A stretch of DNA of 64,000 bases, taken from assembly GCA_963740065.1 (NCBI GenBank), contig CAVUCS010000006.1, positions 248,001 through 312,000 on the forward strand, read 5' to 3'. The notes beneath the pieces are model-generated. The model ran no database searches and was not told where the DNA came from. It worked only from the letters and a program-made list of their open reading frames with translations. A program made the position numbers and the translations under genes. This DNA is from DASVDE01 sp963740065. Lineage in GTDB: Bacteria; Actinomycetota; Thermoleophilia; Solirubrobacterales; 70-9. Each line of letters opens with the position of its first letter. The stretch's first letter is position 1. Shown here piece after piece: positions 8,654 through 17,265 of this stretch.

Positions 8654-9316
8654 ATGACCAGCGCCCCTGAGTTGAAGGCCCAGATCGAGGCCGAGCGCGC
8701 CGGGCGTCCCTTCCTTGTCTTCCGCGACGGTGACGACCTGCAGCGGATCGTCGTGATCGAAGAAGGGGCGAGCGAGCTGTGGGTCGGCCGCGGCGGTTCG
8801 GCGGACGTGAGGCTGGACTGGGACGAGGAGGTTTCGGCGCTGCACGCGCAAATCGAGATCGTCCGCGACGAGTGCACGCTGCGCGACGACGGCCTCTCCC
8901 GCAACGGCTCCTTCGTCAACGACGAGCGCCTGCACGGGCGGCGGCTTCTGCGCGACGGGGACAGGCTGCGCTTCGGCCGCACCCCCGTCCTCTTCCGGCG
9001 GCCGGCGGAATCGGGCGCGGCTCCCGACGCCACCGTCGTGGCCGGGGAGATTCCCACCGCGGCGACGGTCTCCCCCGGCCAGCGCCGGGTGCTCGTCGCC
9101 CTCTGCCGTCCCTACAAGGACGGCGACGCTTTCGCCACCCCCGCCACCAACCTGGCGATCGCCGAAGAGCTGCACCTCAGCGTCGACGCGGTGAAGACCC
9201 ACATGCGCGCCCTGTTCGAGAAGCTCGCGGTCGAAAACTTGCCGCAGAACCGGAAAAGGGTGGCACTTGTTGAGCGCGCGTTGCAAAGCGGCGTAGTCTC
9301 CAGGCACGATCTCTAA
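8654..9316 (+). CDS. FHA domain protein with C-terminal helix-turn-helix
   Basis: 220 residues. Residues about 40-118 form a forkhead-associated phosphothreonine-binding domain: WVGRGGSADVRL, SALHAQIE and LSRNGSFVNDERL are the conserved FHA motifs. Residues about 140-215 hold a winged-helix or LuxR-like helix-turn-helix (TNLAIAEELHLSVDAVKTHMRAL). The architecture suggests a transcription regulator that reads Ser/Thr-kinase signalling. No kinase is nearby. The FtsH-like gene starts about 100 bases later on the same strand. Confidence 0.82.
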   Translation: MTSAPELKAQIEAERAGRPFLVFRDGDDLQRIVVIEEGASELWVGRGGSADVRLDWDEEVSALHAQIEIVRDECTLRDDGLSRNGSFVNDERLHGRRLLRDGDRLRFGRTPVLFRRPAESGAAPDATVVAGEIPTAATVSPGQRRVLVALCRPYKDGDAFATPATNLAIAEELHLSVDAVKTHMRALFEKLAVENLPQNRKRVALVERALQSGVVSRHDL

Positions 9317-9415
9317 CGGCACCGCTCCGCTTGGACGCATGTGCGATTGGAGTTGGGGCGCTTTACCTCCAAACTCGCCGAGCAACTTCCAGGGATCTCC
9401 GGGACATCAGGGACC

Positions 9416-10993
9416 ATGCACTTGACCCAAGCGCTACAGGCAACCGACATCCAGACCTTTGCCTTCGACTGGTACCCGGTCTTCGGCGTCGTCTTCATGT
9501 TCGGGCTGCTGATGATCTTCATGCGGCTGCTGCGCAGCACGATGGGGTCGACGAGGCCGGAGACGGTGAAGGCGAGCAGAACGGCGCCAGTCCTGTGGGA
9601 GGAGGTGCAGGGAGTCGACGCGGCAAAGGACGAGCTGCTGGACGTGGCCGCATGGCTGAGAGACCCGGAGCGCTTCGCGGCGCTGGGGGCGCAACCGCCC
9701 CGCGGGGTGCTGCTGTTCGGCCCTCCCGGCACCGGCAAGACGATGCTGGCGCGGGCGGTCGCCGCGCAAGCGGGCGTCGACTTCTTCTCGGCCTCGGGCT
9801 CGAGCTTCGTCGAGATGTTCGTCGGGCGCGGCGCGGCCCGCATCCGGCGCCTATTCAAGGAAGCGCGCAAGTCGGGGCGCGCGGTGATCTTCATCGACGA
9901 GCTTGACGCTGTCGGGGGAACGCGCAGCGGCGGAGGCGACGGCGGCTCCAGCGAACGCGAGCAGGCTTTGAACCAGCTCCTGGTCGAGTTGGACGGGTTT
10001 GAAAAGGACCCCGGAACGGTGATCGTGATCGCCGCCTCCAACAACGTGGACAAGCTCGACCATGCGCTGCTGCGCCCGGGCCGATTCGACCGCCAGGTGC
10101 TGGTTGCGCCGCCGAGCCGCGACGGGCGCGAGGCGATCCTGCGGGCGCACGCGAAAGGCAAGCCGCTGGCCGACGATCTGGACCTGCTCGATGTGGCGCG
10201 CAAGACGACGGGGATGACCGGCGCGCAGCTCGCCAACGCGTTGAACGAGGGCGCGATCATCGCCGGGCGCGCGGGGCGCGACGCGATGACGCGCGATGAC
10301 CTCGACGAAGCGCTGCTGCGACAGTCGGTCGGCTCCCAGCAGGCGCGGCGGTTGGGCACGAAGGAGCGGCGGATTGTCGCCTACCACGAGGCTGGGCATG
10401 CGCTCTGCCGCCAACTGGTCGGCCTCGATCCGCCGGAGATCCTCAGCATCGTTCCCCGCGGGCCGGCCCTGGGCTTCGTCGCCCACGCGCCGCAGGAGGA
10501 CAGCTACCTGAAATCACGAGTCGAGTTGCTCGACGAGATCGTCACTCTGCTCGGTGGACGGGCCGCCGAGGAGGAAGTGTTCGGCGAGTCCTACACCGGG
10601 GCGGTCGACGACCTGGCGCGGGTACACGCGGTCTGCCAGCAGATGGTCTGTGAGTTCGGGATGGGACTGACGCCGGACGTCGACGGCCATGCGCCGATCG
10701 CGCTGCCGACCGGCGACTACGCCCTCTCAGATCGAACCCGCCGCGACGTGGACCAGGGTGCCATGCACCTGGCGCGCGACGCCTACGCGCGGGCCAGGGA
10801 CCTTCTACACGAGAACCGCAAATGCCTCGACGACCTCGCCGCCAATGCGCTCGAGCGGGAGACGCTCACCCGCGAAGACCTCGACGATGTCTTCGCCGCG
10901 CACGGCCTGGGCTCATCGGACGCTGCAAGCTCTGGCGAAAGTGCCGCTGAGCCGGGTGCCGTCGTTGAAGGTGAATTCCCCCCGCGCCTGTAG
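9416..10993 (+). CDS. FtsH-like ATP-dependent membrane zinc protease
   Basis: About 525 residues from ATG 9416 (a GTG at 9341 in the same frame is possible). One membrane helix near the N-terminus (VFGVVFMFGLLMIFM), then an AAA+ domain with Walker A GPPGTGKTMLA, Walker B FIDELDAVG and the RPGRFDR arginine-finger/SRH region, then an M41 peptidase domain with the zinc motif YHEAGHALC. It has a single helix rather than the usual two helices and periplasmic loop, so it is a divergent or truncated FtsH paralogue rather than canonical FtsH. Its 3' end overlaps the convergent gene at 10913 by 81 bases. Confidence 0.85.
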   Translation: MHLTQALQATDIQTFAFDWYPVFGVVFMFGLLMIFMRLLRSTMGSTRPETVKASRTAPVLWEEVQGVDAAKDELLDVAAWLRDPERFAALGAQPPRGVLLFGPPGTGKTMLARAVAAQAGVDFFSASGSSFVEMFVGRGAARIRRLFKEARKSGRAVIFIDELDAVGGTRSGGGDGGSSEREQALNQLLVELDGFEKDPGTVIVIAASNNVDKLDHALLRPGRFDRQVLVAPPSRDGREAILRAHAKGKPLADDLDLLDVARKTTGMTGAQLANALNEGAIIAGRAGRDAMTRDDLDEALLRQSVGSQQARRLGTKERRIVAYHEAGHALCRQLVGLDPPEILSIVPRGPALGFVAHAPQEDSYLKSRVELLDEIVTLLGGRAAEEEVFGESYTGAVDDLARVHAVCQQMVCEFGMGLTPDVDGHAPIALPTGDYALSDRTRRDVDQGAMHLARDAYARARDLLHENRKCLDDLAANALERETLTREDLDDVFAAHGLGSSDAASSGESAAEPGAVVEGEFPPRL

Positions 10994-11671
10994 GCGACCC
11001 GTGGCGCAGCGAGCGTTGATGTAGCTGTGCTTGATGCCCTTGTAGGTCCATCTGCGGCCGATCCGCAGGTGGCCTGAAACGGGGATGCCGCTGCCGCCGG
11101 CGATGGTCGGGATCCTCGCCTCGGTGCGGTAGCCGTAGAGCCCTCTGTGGATCTTCTGGATCTCGATCGGCACGATCAGCGCAGTGGGGGTCGGGACGTT
11201 TGTGTAGGCGTGCGCGAGGACGGTGTCATTGCCGTGCTTCTTGGGGCCGTTGAAGAGAGTGATCGGCGAAGAGATCGGGAACGGCGCCTGGTCGGGGAAG
11301 GCAACGATCGCCTTACCGGCGCCCTTGCCGACGATGGACCCGGGGCACGCCTTGCGGGCAACCGGCACGGTCGTCGCCTGCAGCTTCGCGGCTGTGCAGA
11401 AAGGGAGTCCGGTCGTGTCGACGTGTCCGTGGCGGTCGAACTCGAAGTTGAGGTCTCTGAGAATCGGCGGGAGATCTCCGGAGACGGTGGTGATCCGACC
11501 TCCGCCGTAGATCGTGATCGGCGCGTCGCGCTTCTTCGGCAAGGCTCTGGGGGTGAACCCGCCGTCGCCGATGATCAAGAGGTTGCCGGCGCGTATGCGC
11601 AGCGCATCGGCTGGGCCCGCCACCACAAGCAGGGCGAGTGCCGTTACCGCGAGCAGAGCCTTCTTTCGCAT
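10913..11671 (-). CDS. Secreted protein of unknown function
   Basis: 252 residues with a clear signal peptide (MRKKALLAVTALALLVVAG). The mature part is beta-rich, with repeated ITIYGGGRI-like and TLFNGPK-like strands and a C-terminal segment FTFNDGTRLSGTFARAC ending in Cys-Ser-Val-Arg. I know similar exported proteins from Solirubrobacterales but no established role. Its last 81 bases are complementary to the 3' end of the FtsH-like gene, an unusual tail-to-tail overlap. Confidence 0.75.
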   Translation of the reverse strand: MRKKALLAVTALALLVVAGPADALRIRAGNLLIIGDGGFTPRALPKKRDAPITIYGGGRITTVSGDLPPILRDLNFEFDRHGHVDTTGLPFCTAAKLQATTVPVARKACPGSIVGKGAGKAIVAFPDQAPFPISSPITLFNGPKKHGNDTVLAHAYTNVPTPTALIVPIEIQKIHRGLYGYRTEARIPTIAGGSGIPVSGHLRIGRRWTYKGIKHSYINARCATGRLQARGEFTFNDGTRLSGTFARACSVR

Positions 11672-11725
11672 TCGCTACCTCCCTCAAATGACCTTAGCAG
11701 CGGAAAAGTAGACTGACCGCGAGTC

Positions 11726-12616
11726 GTGAGCCAGGCCAGCGACAGCTCGCATTACTTCCCTCCGGGTAGATCGGTCGCCCGTCGGGTCCACGGCGACCGG
11801 GCCGTAGGCCTGCTCTACGGGCAGCGCGCATTATTGATTGGGGCGCTTGAGCCCCTCACCTATACCGGGACGATGCTCTCGACCCGCTCCGCTGACCGGC
11901 CGTTTGAACGTCTGGCGCGGACCGCCAAGATCCAGGAGACGATCTTCCTCGGCACGCGAGAGGAAGCCGACGCCGAGCTGGCCAAGGTCCACAAGCTGCA
12001 TCAGCGGATCAACGGCACCCTGCCCGAGGCAGCCGGCGACTTCGCCGCCGGGACCAGCTACTCGGCCTTCGACCCGGAGCTGATGCTGTGGACCCTGGCG
12101 GTTATCGCCGACTCGGGGCGGGAGATGTACGAGACGATGGTGCGACCGCTGTCGGAGGCCGAGCGCGAGGGCCTCTGGCAGGACTACCTGCGCTTCGGCG
12201 AGCTGTTCGGGATGCCGCGCGACGTGGCGCCGGCCACCCACCGCGAGTTCAAGGCCTGGCTGGACGACCGCCTGGCCGCACCAGACCTACAGACCACCCC
12301 ACACGGTCTGGAGATGGCCCCGCTGGTCGCCTTCAAACAGCCCGTCCCCCCTGCCGCCCGGGGCAACCTCGCCGTCCAAAACTTGATCATCAAGGGAACC
12401 CTGCCGCCGAGGGTGCGCGAGATCTTCGGCATCCCCTGGACCAGAACCCATGAATCGACCTTCCGGGCCGTGACCGCCGGCCATCGACGCGCCCGCCGCC
12501 TCTTCCCCCGCCCAATGCGCCGCGGCCGCAACGACGTCTTCTTCGACGTGGTGACCAAGGCCGAACGTCAACGCGGCGGCACCAGAACCCCGCAGCTGCG
12601 GGCAAGCACCCCCTAA
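11726..12616 (+). CDS. Oxygenase MpaB family protein (DUF2236)
   Basis: 296 residues from GTG 11726. The protein matches the MpaB/latex-clearing-protein-like family of b-type haem oxygenases by its conserved segments: SVARRVHGDRAVGLLYGQRAL near the start, the region GTSYSAFDPELMLWTLAV (a possible haem-contact area) and the helical C-terminal third. Members oxidise unsaturated hydrocarbons or are of unknown substrate. No signal peptide is seen. It stands alone between a convergent secreted protein gene and tRNA-Val. Confidence 0.78.
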   Translation: MSQASDSSHYFPPGRSVARRVHGDRAVGLLYGQRALLIGALEPLTYTGTMLSTRSADRPFERLARTAKIQETIFLGTREEADAELAKVHKLHQRINGTLPEAAGDFAAGTSYSAFDPELMLWTLAVIADSGREMYETMVRPLSEAEREGLWQDYLRFGELFGMPRDVAPATHREFKAWLDDRLAAPDLQTTPHGLEMAPLVAFKQPVPPAARGNLAVQNLIIKGTLPPRVREIFGIPWTRTHESTFRAVTAGHRRARRLFPRPMRRGRNDVFFDVVTKAERQRGGTRTPQLRASTP

Positions 12617-12634
12617 AAATCGCAGGCGAGGAAG

Positions 12635-12707
12635 TGGGCGGTGCTGGGCTCGAACCAGCGACCTCCTGCGTGTAAGGCAGGCGCTCTCCCGACTGAGCTA
12701 ACCGCCC
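12635..12707 (-). tRNA. tRNA-Val (anticodon TAC)
   Basis: Cloverleaf on the minus strand: acceptor GGGCGGT paired with ACCGCCC, anticodon loop CTTACAC (TAC, reads GTA), and T-arm TGGTTCGAGCCCA. CCA is not encoded. Confidence 0.96.
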
Positions 12708-12804
12708 GGGTGGCGCGATGCTACCCCGGCCAATAAACCCTTGCTGCGTTGGGAAGTCGCGCGAGCCGGCGGGGTGCAGGCGGTCGTGGTGAGAGAATCA
12801 AGGC

Positions 12805-13128
12805 GTGGATTCTTCGACCTTCTGGCGGGCGGGCGGGCTTCAGCTCCTTGCCGTGGCGATCCTGTCGATCGCTATGGGGGTGGCGCTGCCTCACAGCTTC
12901 TTTGAGAACTGGGGTTGGTTGGCGGGTCCCGGGGCTTGGATGCTGTGCGCCGCGTTCACGGGACGGGTGTTGCGGTTGCCACTGGCGCCGGTCCTGATCG
13001 GCGCGGTGTTGGCCGGGATTCCCAGCGCGCTCGCGGTCGTCATCGGCCTGCACTGGCTCGGCGCCGCCGTGGCCGTGGCGGTCTTCGCCGCCTGGTGCGC
13101 GCGGCTGCCCCGGGAGGCGGCGGCTTAG
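12805..13128 (+). CDS. Small integral membrane protein
   Basis: 107 residues from GTG 12805. Three hydrophobic segments (about residues 12-30, 40-72 and 77-97) predict three or four membrane helices with short loops, and the C-terminus is basic. No recognised domain. It ends eight bases before the stop of the convergent lysS. Confidence 0.6.
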   Translation: MDSSTFWRAGGLQLLAVAILSIAMGVALPHSFFENWGWLAGPGAWMLCAAFTGRVLRLPLAPVLIGAVLAGIPSALAVVIGLHWLGAAVAVAVFAAWCARLPREAAA

Positions 13129-13136
13129 ACGGATTC

Positions 13137-14639
13137 TTAGGCGCCGGGCGCTTCGCGCATCGCCGGAAAGAGGACGACGTCGCGCAGGGTTCTGGCGCCG
13201 GTCAGCAGCATCATCAGGCGATCGACGCCGAGGCCGCAGCCGCTGGCCGGGGGCATGCCGTACTCGAGGGCGCGCACGAACTCCTCATCGTGGGGATGCG
13301 GCGTGTCCTCGGCGCCCTGCTCCTGGCGCTCGCGCTGGCGAACGAAGCGCGCGCGCTGCTCGATCGGGTCGTTGATGTCGGTGCCGCCACCGACGATCTC
13401 CATGCCGGCGACAAGGCCGTCGAAGGCCTCTCCCAGAAGCTTGGGGTGCTCTCTACAGGGCTTGACCAGGGGCCAGAGGTCGAGGGGCATGTCGACGATG
13501 AAGGTGGGCTGGATCAGCTTCGGCTCGATCAGCTTCCCCTGCAGGCGGTCGACCAGCCCGGCCCAGTCGTCGCCCGGCTCGGCTTCGTCTCCGACCAGCT
13601 CGGCCAGTTCGTCGCGGCTCGACTCGACGATGTCGACGCCGGTCTCCTCGAGGATCGCGTCGCGGATCGGCAGTCGCGGCCAGGGTGGCGCGAAGTCGAT
13701 CGTTTGGCCGTCGCGCTCGATCTTCGTCGTCCCCATGATCCGCTCGACCACGTCGGCGACGAGGCGCTCGGCGAACGCCATCACCCCGTTGTAGTCGGCG
13801 TAGGCGACAAACCATTCGAGCATCGTGAACTCGGGGTTGTGCTGGGGGGACATCCCCTCGTTGCGGAAGAAGCGGCCGAGCTCGTAGACATCGTCAAAGC
13901 CGCCGACGATGGCCCGCTTCAAATACAGCTCGGTCGCCGTGCGCAGGAAGAGGTGGCGGTCGAGCGCGTTGTGGTGAGTTTTGAACGGGCGCGCGGCGGC
14001 GCCGCCGGGCAGTCGCTGCAGGATCGGCGTCTCAAGCTCGACGTAGTCGTGCGCGTTCATATGGTCGCGCAGGGCGGTGAGCACTCTCGAGCGCAGGGAA
14101 AAGATCTCCCGCGAGCGCTCATTCGCCATCAGATCCAGCTCACGCTGGCGATAGCGCGTTTCGGGATCGGAGATGCCGTGGAAAAGGTCCGGCGGATCGC
14201 GCAGGGCCGGGGCGAGCAGCACGCACTCGCGTACGGAGAGGGCGAGCTGCCCTCGCTTGGTCACGTAGAGATCGCCTTCGACGCCGACCATGTCGCCGAC
14301 GTCGAGGTCCTCAACTTGGGCGTAGGCCTCCTCGCCGAGGGCGTCGAGGCGAGCGTAGGCCTGGATCGTGCCGGTCAGGTCGCGAACGTCAAAGAAGGCT
14401 GTCTTGCCGTGGCCGCGCTGCCCGGTCAGGCGACCGCCGACGCGGTAGGTGAAGTCGGGGTGATCACCCTCCCCCAGCTCAGCCGGGTCGTGCGCCTCGA
14501 GGATCTTGCCGATCTTCGTGCGGCCGGGAAAGTCGTGCGGAAAAGGATCGATGCCGGCGGCGCGAAGCCGCTCGACCTTGGCGCGGCGCTCGCTCGCCGT
14601 GCCCTCCAATTGATCGGGGGGCGCGTCCGCTTCGCTCAT
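13137..14639 (-). CDS. lysS: Lysyl-tRNA synthetase, class II
   Basis: 500 residues. An N-terminal OB-fold anticodon-binding domain (about residues 60-160) is followed by the class II catalytic core: motif 2 FRNEGMSPQHNPEF and motif 3 GLGVDRLMMLLTG. It charges tRNA-Lys in the cytoplasm, and its tRNA-Lys(TTT) lies at 54203. The gene follows lgt and prmC on the same strand with its ATG one base after the prmC stop, so it is the last gene of the lgt-prmC-lysS operon. The length is normal for bacterial LysS. Confidence 0.97.
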   Translation of the reverse strand: MSEADAPPDQLEGTASERRAKVERLRAAGIDPFPHDFPGRTKIGKILEAHDPAELGEGDHPDFTYRVGGRLTGQRGHGKTAFFDVRDLTGTIQAYARLDALGEEAYAQVEDLDVGDMVGVEGDLYVTKRGQLALSVRECVLLAPALRDPPDLFHGISDPETRYRQRELDLMANERSREIFSLRSRVLTALRDHMNAHDYVELETPILQRLPGGAAARPFKTHHNALDRHLFLRTATELYLKRAIVGGFDDVYELGRFFRNEGMSPQHNPEFTMLEWFVAYADYNGVMAFAERLVADVVERIMGTTKIERDGQTIDFAPPWPRLPIRDAILEETGVDIVESSRDELAELVGDEAEPGDDWAGLVDRLQGKLIEPKLIQPTFIVDMPLDLWPLVKPCREHPKLLGEAFDGLVAGMEIVGGGTDINDPIEQRARFVRQRERQEQGAEDTPHPHDEEFVRALEYGMPPASGCGLGVDRLMMLLTGARTLRDVVLFPAMREAPGA

Positions 14640-14640
14640 C

Positions 14641-15471
14641 TCATCTAACGGTGCCGACGGTCACCCGCTCGCCACCCATGTGGTCGCGCAGGGTCTCGGC
14701 GTCGCTCAGCATCTCCCGCAGGGCGGGGCCATGGTGGGTGTCGTGCTCGAAGGCGACGCGCCATCCCGACGGGATCTCGGCGAGGACGCCGCGAATCACC
14801 CCGAGGCCGTCCTCGCCGCAGTCTCCGGTGACGGCGATGCGCGGCTCTCTCTGAATCTCCGGCGAGCGCTCGAAGATCGTCGAGTCGGTGACATAGGGAA
14901 GGTTGGCGAGGACCATGTCGATGTCCGCCTCGACCAGCGCATCGGGCAAGCCCTCGTCCACGGTGACCTTGAGGTCCAAGCCGAGGCGCTCGGCGTTCTC
15001 GTGGGCGACGTCGACCGCTTCGGCCGAGAGGTCGGATGCGGTGACACGAAGGTCGGGGCGCTCGTTGAGGAGGGCCAGCGCGACGGCGCCGGATCCCGTC
15101 CCGACCTCGTGGACGCGGGCGCCCTCGGGCAGCTTGGCGGCGACATCGACCAGCAGGCCGGTCTCCCGCCGGGGGATCAGCACCCGCTCGTCAACGGCGA
15201 CGTCGATCCCGTGGAATCCCTCGTGGCCGAGGATGTAGGCGAGCGGCTCGTGCTCGGCGCGGCGGCTTACGCGCCGCTGGATCTCGGCGGCCGTCTCGGA
15301 TGAAACCTCGGTCTCGTCGGCGAGGTCCGCCGCGGCAATGCCGAGCGCATGAGCGACGATCACCTCCGCGTCAGCGCGTGGTTCCTCACAGCCGGCAGCC
15401 GTAATCGCCTCGGCGGCCGCATCGATCGCGGCGCGAACAGTCGTCTCGTTTTCGATCTCTACAGGCTCCAC
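14641..15471 (-). CDS. prmC: Release factor glutamine methyltransferase PrmC (variant NLPY motif)
   Basis: About 276 residues from GTG 15471, which overlaps the TAG of lgt (TAGTG). An N-terminal helical release-factor-binding domain is followed by a SAM-binding Rossmann fold with EVGTGSGAVALAL. The catalytic motif that normally reads NPPY is here NLPY (ANLPYVTD). It methylates the GGQ glutamine of RF1 and RF2. The domain order and the HEGFHGIDVAVDERVLIPR stretch make the family clear. The Pro-to-Leu change at the motif is unusual and may be lineage-specific. Confidence 0.88.
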   Translation of the reverse strand: MEPVEIENETTVRAAIDAAAEAITAAGCEEPRADAEVIVAHALGIAAADLADETEVSSETAAEIQRRVSRRAEHEPLAYILGHEGFHGIDVAVDERVLIPRRETGLLVDVAAKLPEGARVHEVGTGSGAVALALLNERPDLRVTASDLSAEAVDVAHENAERLGLDLKVTVDEGLPDALVEADIDMVLANLPYVTDSTIFERSPEIQREPRIAVTGDCGEDGLGVIRGVLAEIPSGWRVAFEHDTHHGPALREMLSDAETLRDHMGGERVTVGTVR

Positions 15472-16256
15472 TACGCCGAACTCGCTTCCGTCGGTTGGAA
15501 TGCGCGACCGCTGAGGGTACCGTGCCGCCGCCTTACCGCGTAGAGCCAAACCGCGCCGACGCTAATCATCGCCACGCTTTCGAACTGCGCCATGGTGAGA
15601 CCGACTGCTACCTCATCGTTGCGGCGGAGGAACTCGACAAAGAAGCGCTCCGCTCCGGCGAGGACGAGGTAGAGGGCAAAGAGGACCCCGGCGCGGACTC
15701 TGTCGCGCAGCCGCCAGAGGAGAAGGGCAACCAACCCCATTGCCAGGGTTTCGTAGACCGGCGTCGGGTGGACCCGCTCGGTGGTGGGGACTGTCCCGTC
15801 CGGGTAGGACATCGCCCAGGGACCGCCCCAGGCTTTGCCGTAGTCGCCATCGCCGGAGAGCTGGCAGCCGACGCGGCCGACCGCGTATCCCAGAGCGAGC
15901 GCGGGGGCGGCGAGGTCAAGCAGGGCGAGGCGGAGGAAGTCCCGGTACCAGGCCCAGGCGAACACGGCGAGCGCACCGCCAATCGCGCCGCCGTACCAGA
16001 CCAGTCCCGCGCCGGAGAAGAGGTTGCCGAGCAGATCGTCGCTGACTCTGTCCCAGTTCTGGGCGATGAAATAGAGACGGGAGCCGACGATGCCGCCAAT
16101 CAGCGCCGCAAACCCGATCTCATAGGCCCAATCAACCGGCTTGCCGATCTCCTTCAATCGAACCGCGATCAGCCAGCCGGCAGCGAGAAAGGCGAGGGCA
16201 AACATCAGCCCGAACGTCTGCAGCGTGATCGGGCCGATATCGATTTCGGGATACAT
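15471..16256 (-). CDS. lgt: Prolipoprotein diacylglyceryl transferase
   Basis: 261 residues with about seven membrane helices. It transfers diacylglycerol from phosphatidylglycerol to the lipobox cysteine of prolipoproteins. Diagnostic parts are the N-terminal PEIDIGPITLQTFGLMF, the central signature GRVGCQLSGDGDYG (the form common in deep actinobacterial Lgt) and the HPTPVYE box. The ATG at 16256 lies only three bases beyond the 3' end of tRNA-Glu, with no separate ribosome site. The message may be leaderless after tRNA processing. First gene of lgt-prmC-lysS. Confidence 0.95.
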   Translation of the reverse strand: MYPEIDIGPITLQTFGLMFALAFLAAGWLIAVRLKEIGKPVDWAYEIGFAALIGGIVGSRLYFIAQNWDRVSDDLLGNLFSGAGLVWYGGAIGGALAVFAWAWYRDFLRLALLDLAAPALALGYAVGRVGCQLSGDGDYGKAWGGPWAMSYPDGTVPTTERVHPTPVYETLAMGLVALLLWRLRDRVRAGVLFALYLVLAGAERFFVEFLRRNDEVAVGLTMAQFESVAMISVGAVWLYAVRRRHGTLSGRAFQPTEASSA

Positions 16257-16259
16257 CAG

Positions 16260-16331
16260 TAGCCCCGCGGAGAATCGAACTCCGATTGCCGGACTGAAAA
16301 TCCGGAGTCTTAGCCGTTAGACGACGGGGCC
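16260..16331 (-). tRNA. tRNA-Glu (anticodon TTC)
   Basis: Cloverleaf on the minus strand: acceptor GGCCCCG paired with CGGGGCT (one G-U pair), anticodon loop TTTTCAG (TTC), and T-arm GGAGTTCGATTCTCC. It sits directly upstream of lgt on the same strand. Confidence 0.95.
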
Positions 16332-16362
16332 GCGGTGCGGAATTGTTCCAGGCTCGGGGCGA

Positions 16363-17247
16363 TCAGTCGTTCAGAAGCGTTTCCAGCAACGCCTTTTGGG
16401 CGTGGAGGCGGTTCTCGGCTTGGTCCCAGACGGCCGAGCGGTCGCCGTATAGGACATCGGCGGTGATCTCCTCGCCCGGGTGAGCGGGAAGGCAGTGCAG
16501 GACGATCGCCTCCTCCTTGGCGACCGAGAGAAGGTCGGCGTCGACGCGGAAGGGAGCGAGGTCGGCACGGCGGCGATCGGCTTCGGCCTCGTCGCCCATG
16601 CTGACCCAGACATCGGTGTAGATCGCGTCGGCGCCGGAGGCGGCGGACCGAGGATCGTCGCTGAGCACGACGCCGTGTCCCTCTTCGAGCTGGTAGCCCG
16701 GCGGGGCGGCGACAACAACCTCGACCCCGGTCAGCTCACCGGCGATCGCCAGCGAACGGGCGACGTTGTTGCCGTCGCCGACGTAGGCGAGCCGCAGGCC
16801 TTGGAGATCGCCGAAGCGCTCGCGCAGGGTGAGCAGGTCGGCCAGCGCCTGACAAGGATGGTGCAAGGGCGTGAGGCCGTTGACGACCGGCACGTCGGAG
16901 GCATCGGCGAGCTCGGCGACGACCTCGTGGGAGCCGGAGCGGATCACGATCGCGTCGACGAAACGCGAGAGGACCCGCGCCGTATCGCCCACCGACTCGC
17001 CGCGGCTGATCTGCAGCTCGTCGCCGCGTAGGACGACCGGCGTCCCCCCCAGCTCGGCGACGCCGACCTCGAACGAGATCCGCGTCCGGGTCGAGGGCTT
17101 CTCGAAGAAAAGGGCGACGCTGCGACCGGCAAGGGCATCGTCGCCGACACCGTCCCGCCGTCCGGCTTTCAGCGCGAGCGCCCGATCGAGCAGCTTGCCC
17201 AGCTCGAACGCGCCCAGCTCTTCGCCTGTGAGGAAATGTCGCGTCAA
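16363..17247 (-). CDS. argF: Ornithine carbamoyltransferase
   Basis: About 294 residues from TTG 17247-17245 (start TRHFLTGEEL). The same frame stays open further upstream, but that part overlaps the divergent gene. The carbamoyl-phosphate site FEKPSTRTR, the HPCQALADLLT motif and the ornithine-side HCLPAHPGEEI are intact. It makes citrulline from ornithine in arginine synthesis. A stand-alone arg gene here. The divergent start of the next gene is only 18 bases away, so promoters must overlap coding sequence. Confidence 0.93.
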   Translation of the reverse strand: MTRHFLTGEELGAFELGKLLDRALALKAGRRDGVGDDALAGRSVALFFEKPSTRTRISFEVGVAELGGTPVVLRGDELQISRGESVGDTARVLSRFVDAIVIRSGSHEVVAELADASDVPVVNGLTPLHHPCQALADLLTLRERFGDLQGLRLAYVGDGNNVARSLAIAGELTGVEVVVAAPPGYQLEEGHGVVLSDDPRSAASGADAIYTDVWVSMGDEAEADRRRADLAPFRVDADLLSVAKEEAIVLHCLPAHPGEEITADVLYGDRSAVWDQAENRLHAQKALLETLLND

Positions 17248-17265
17248 GCCGTTGATACTAAGCCT

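Noticed and set aside
12915..14648. Long open frame on the plus strand across lysS
   Set aside because: It is the antisense shadow of a clear lysyl-tRNA synthetase; GC-rich codon bias keeps such frames open.
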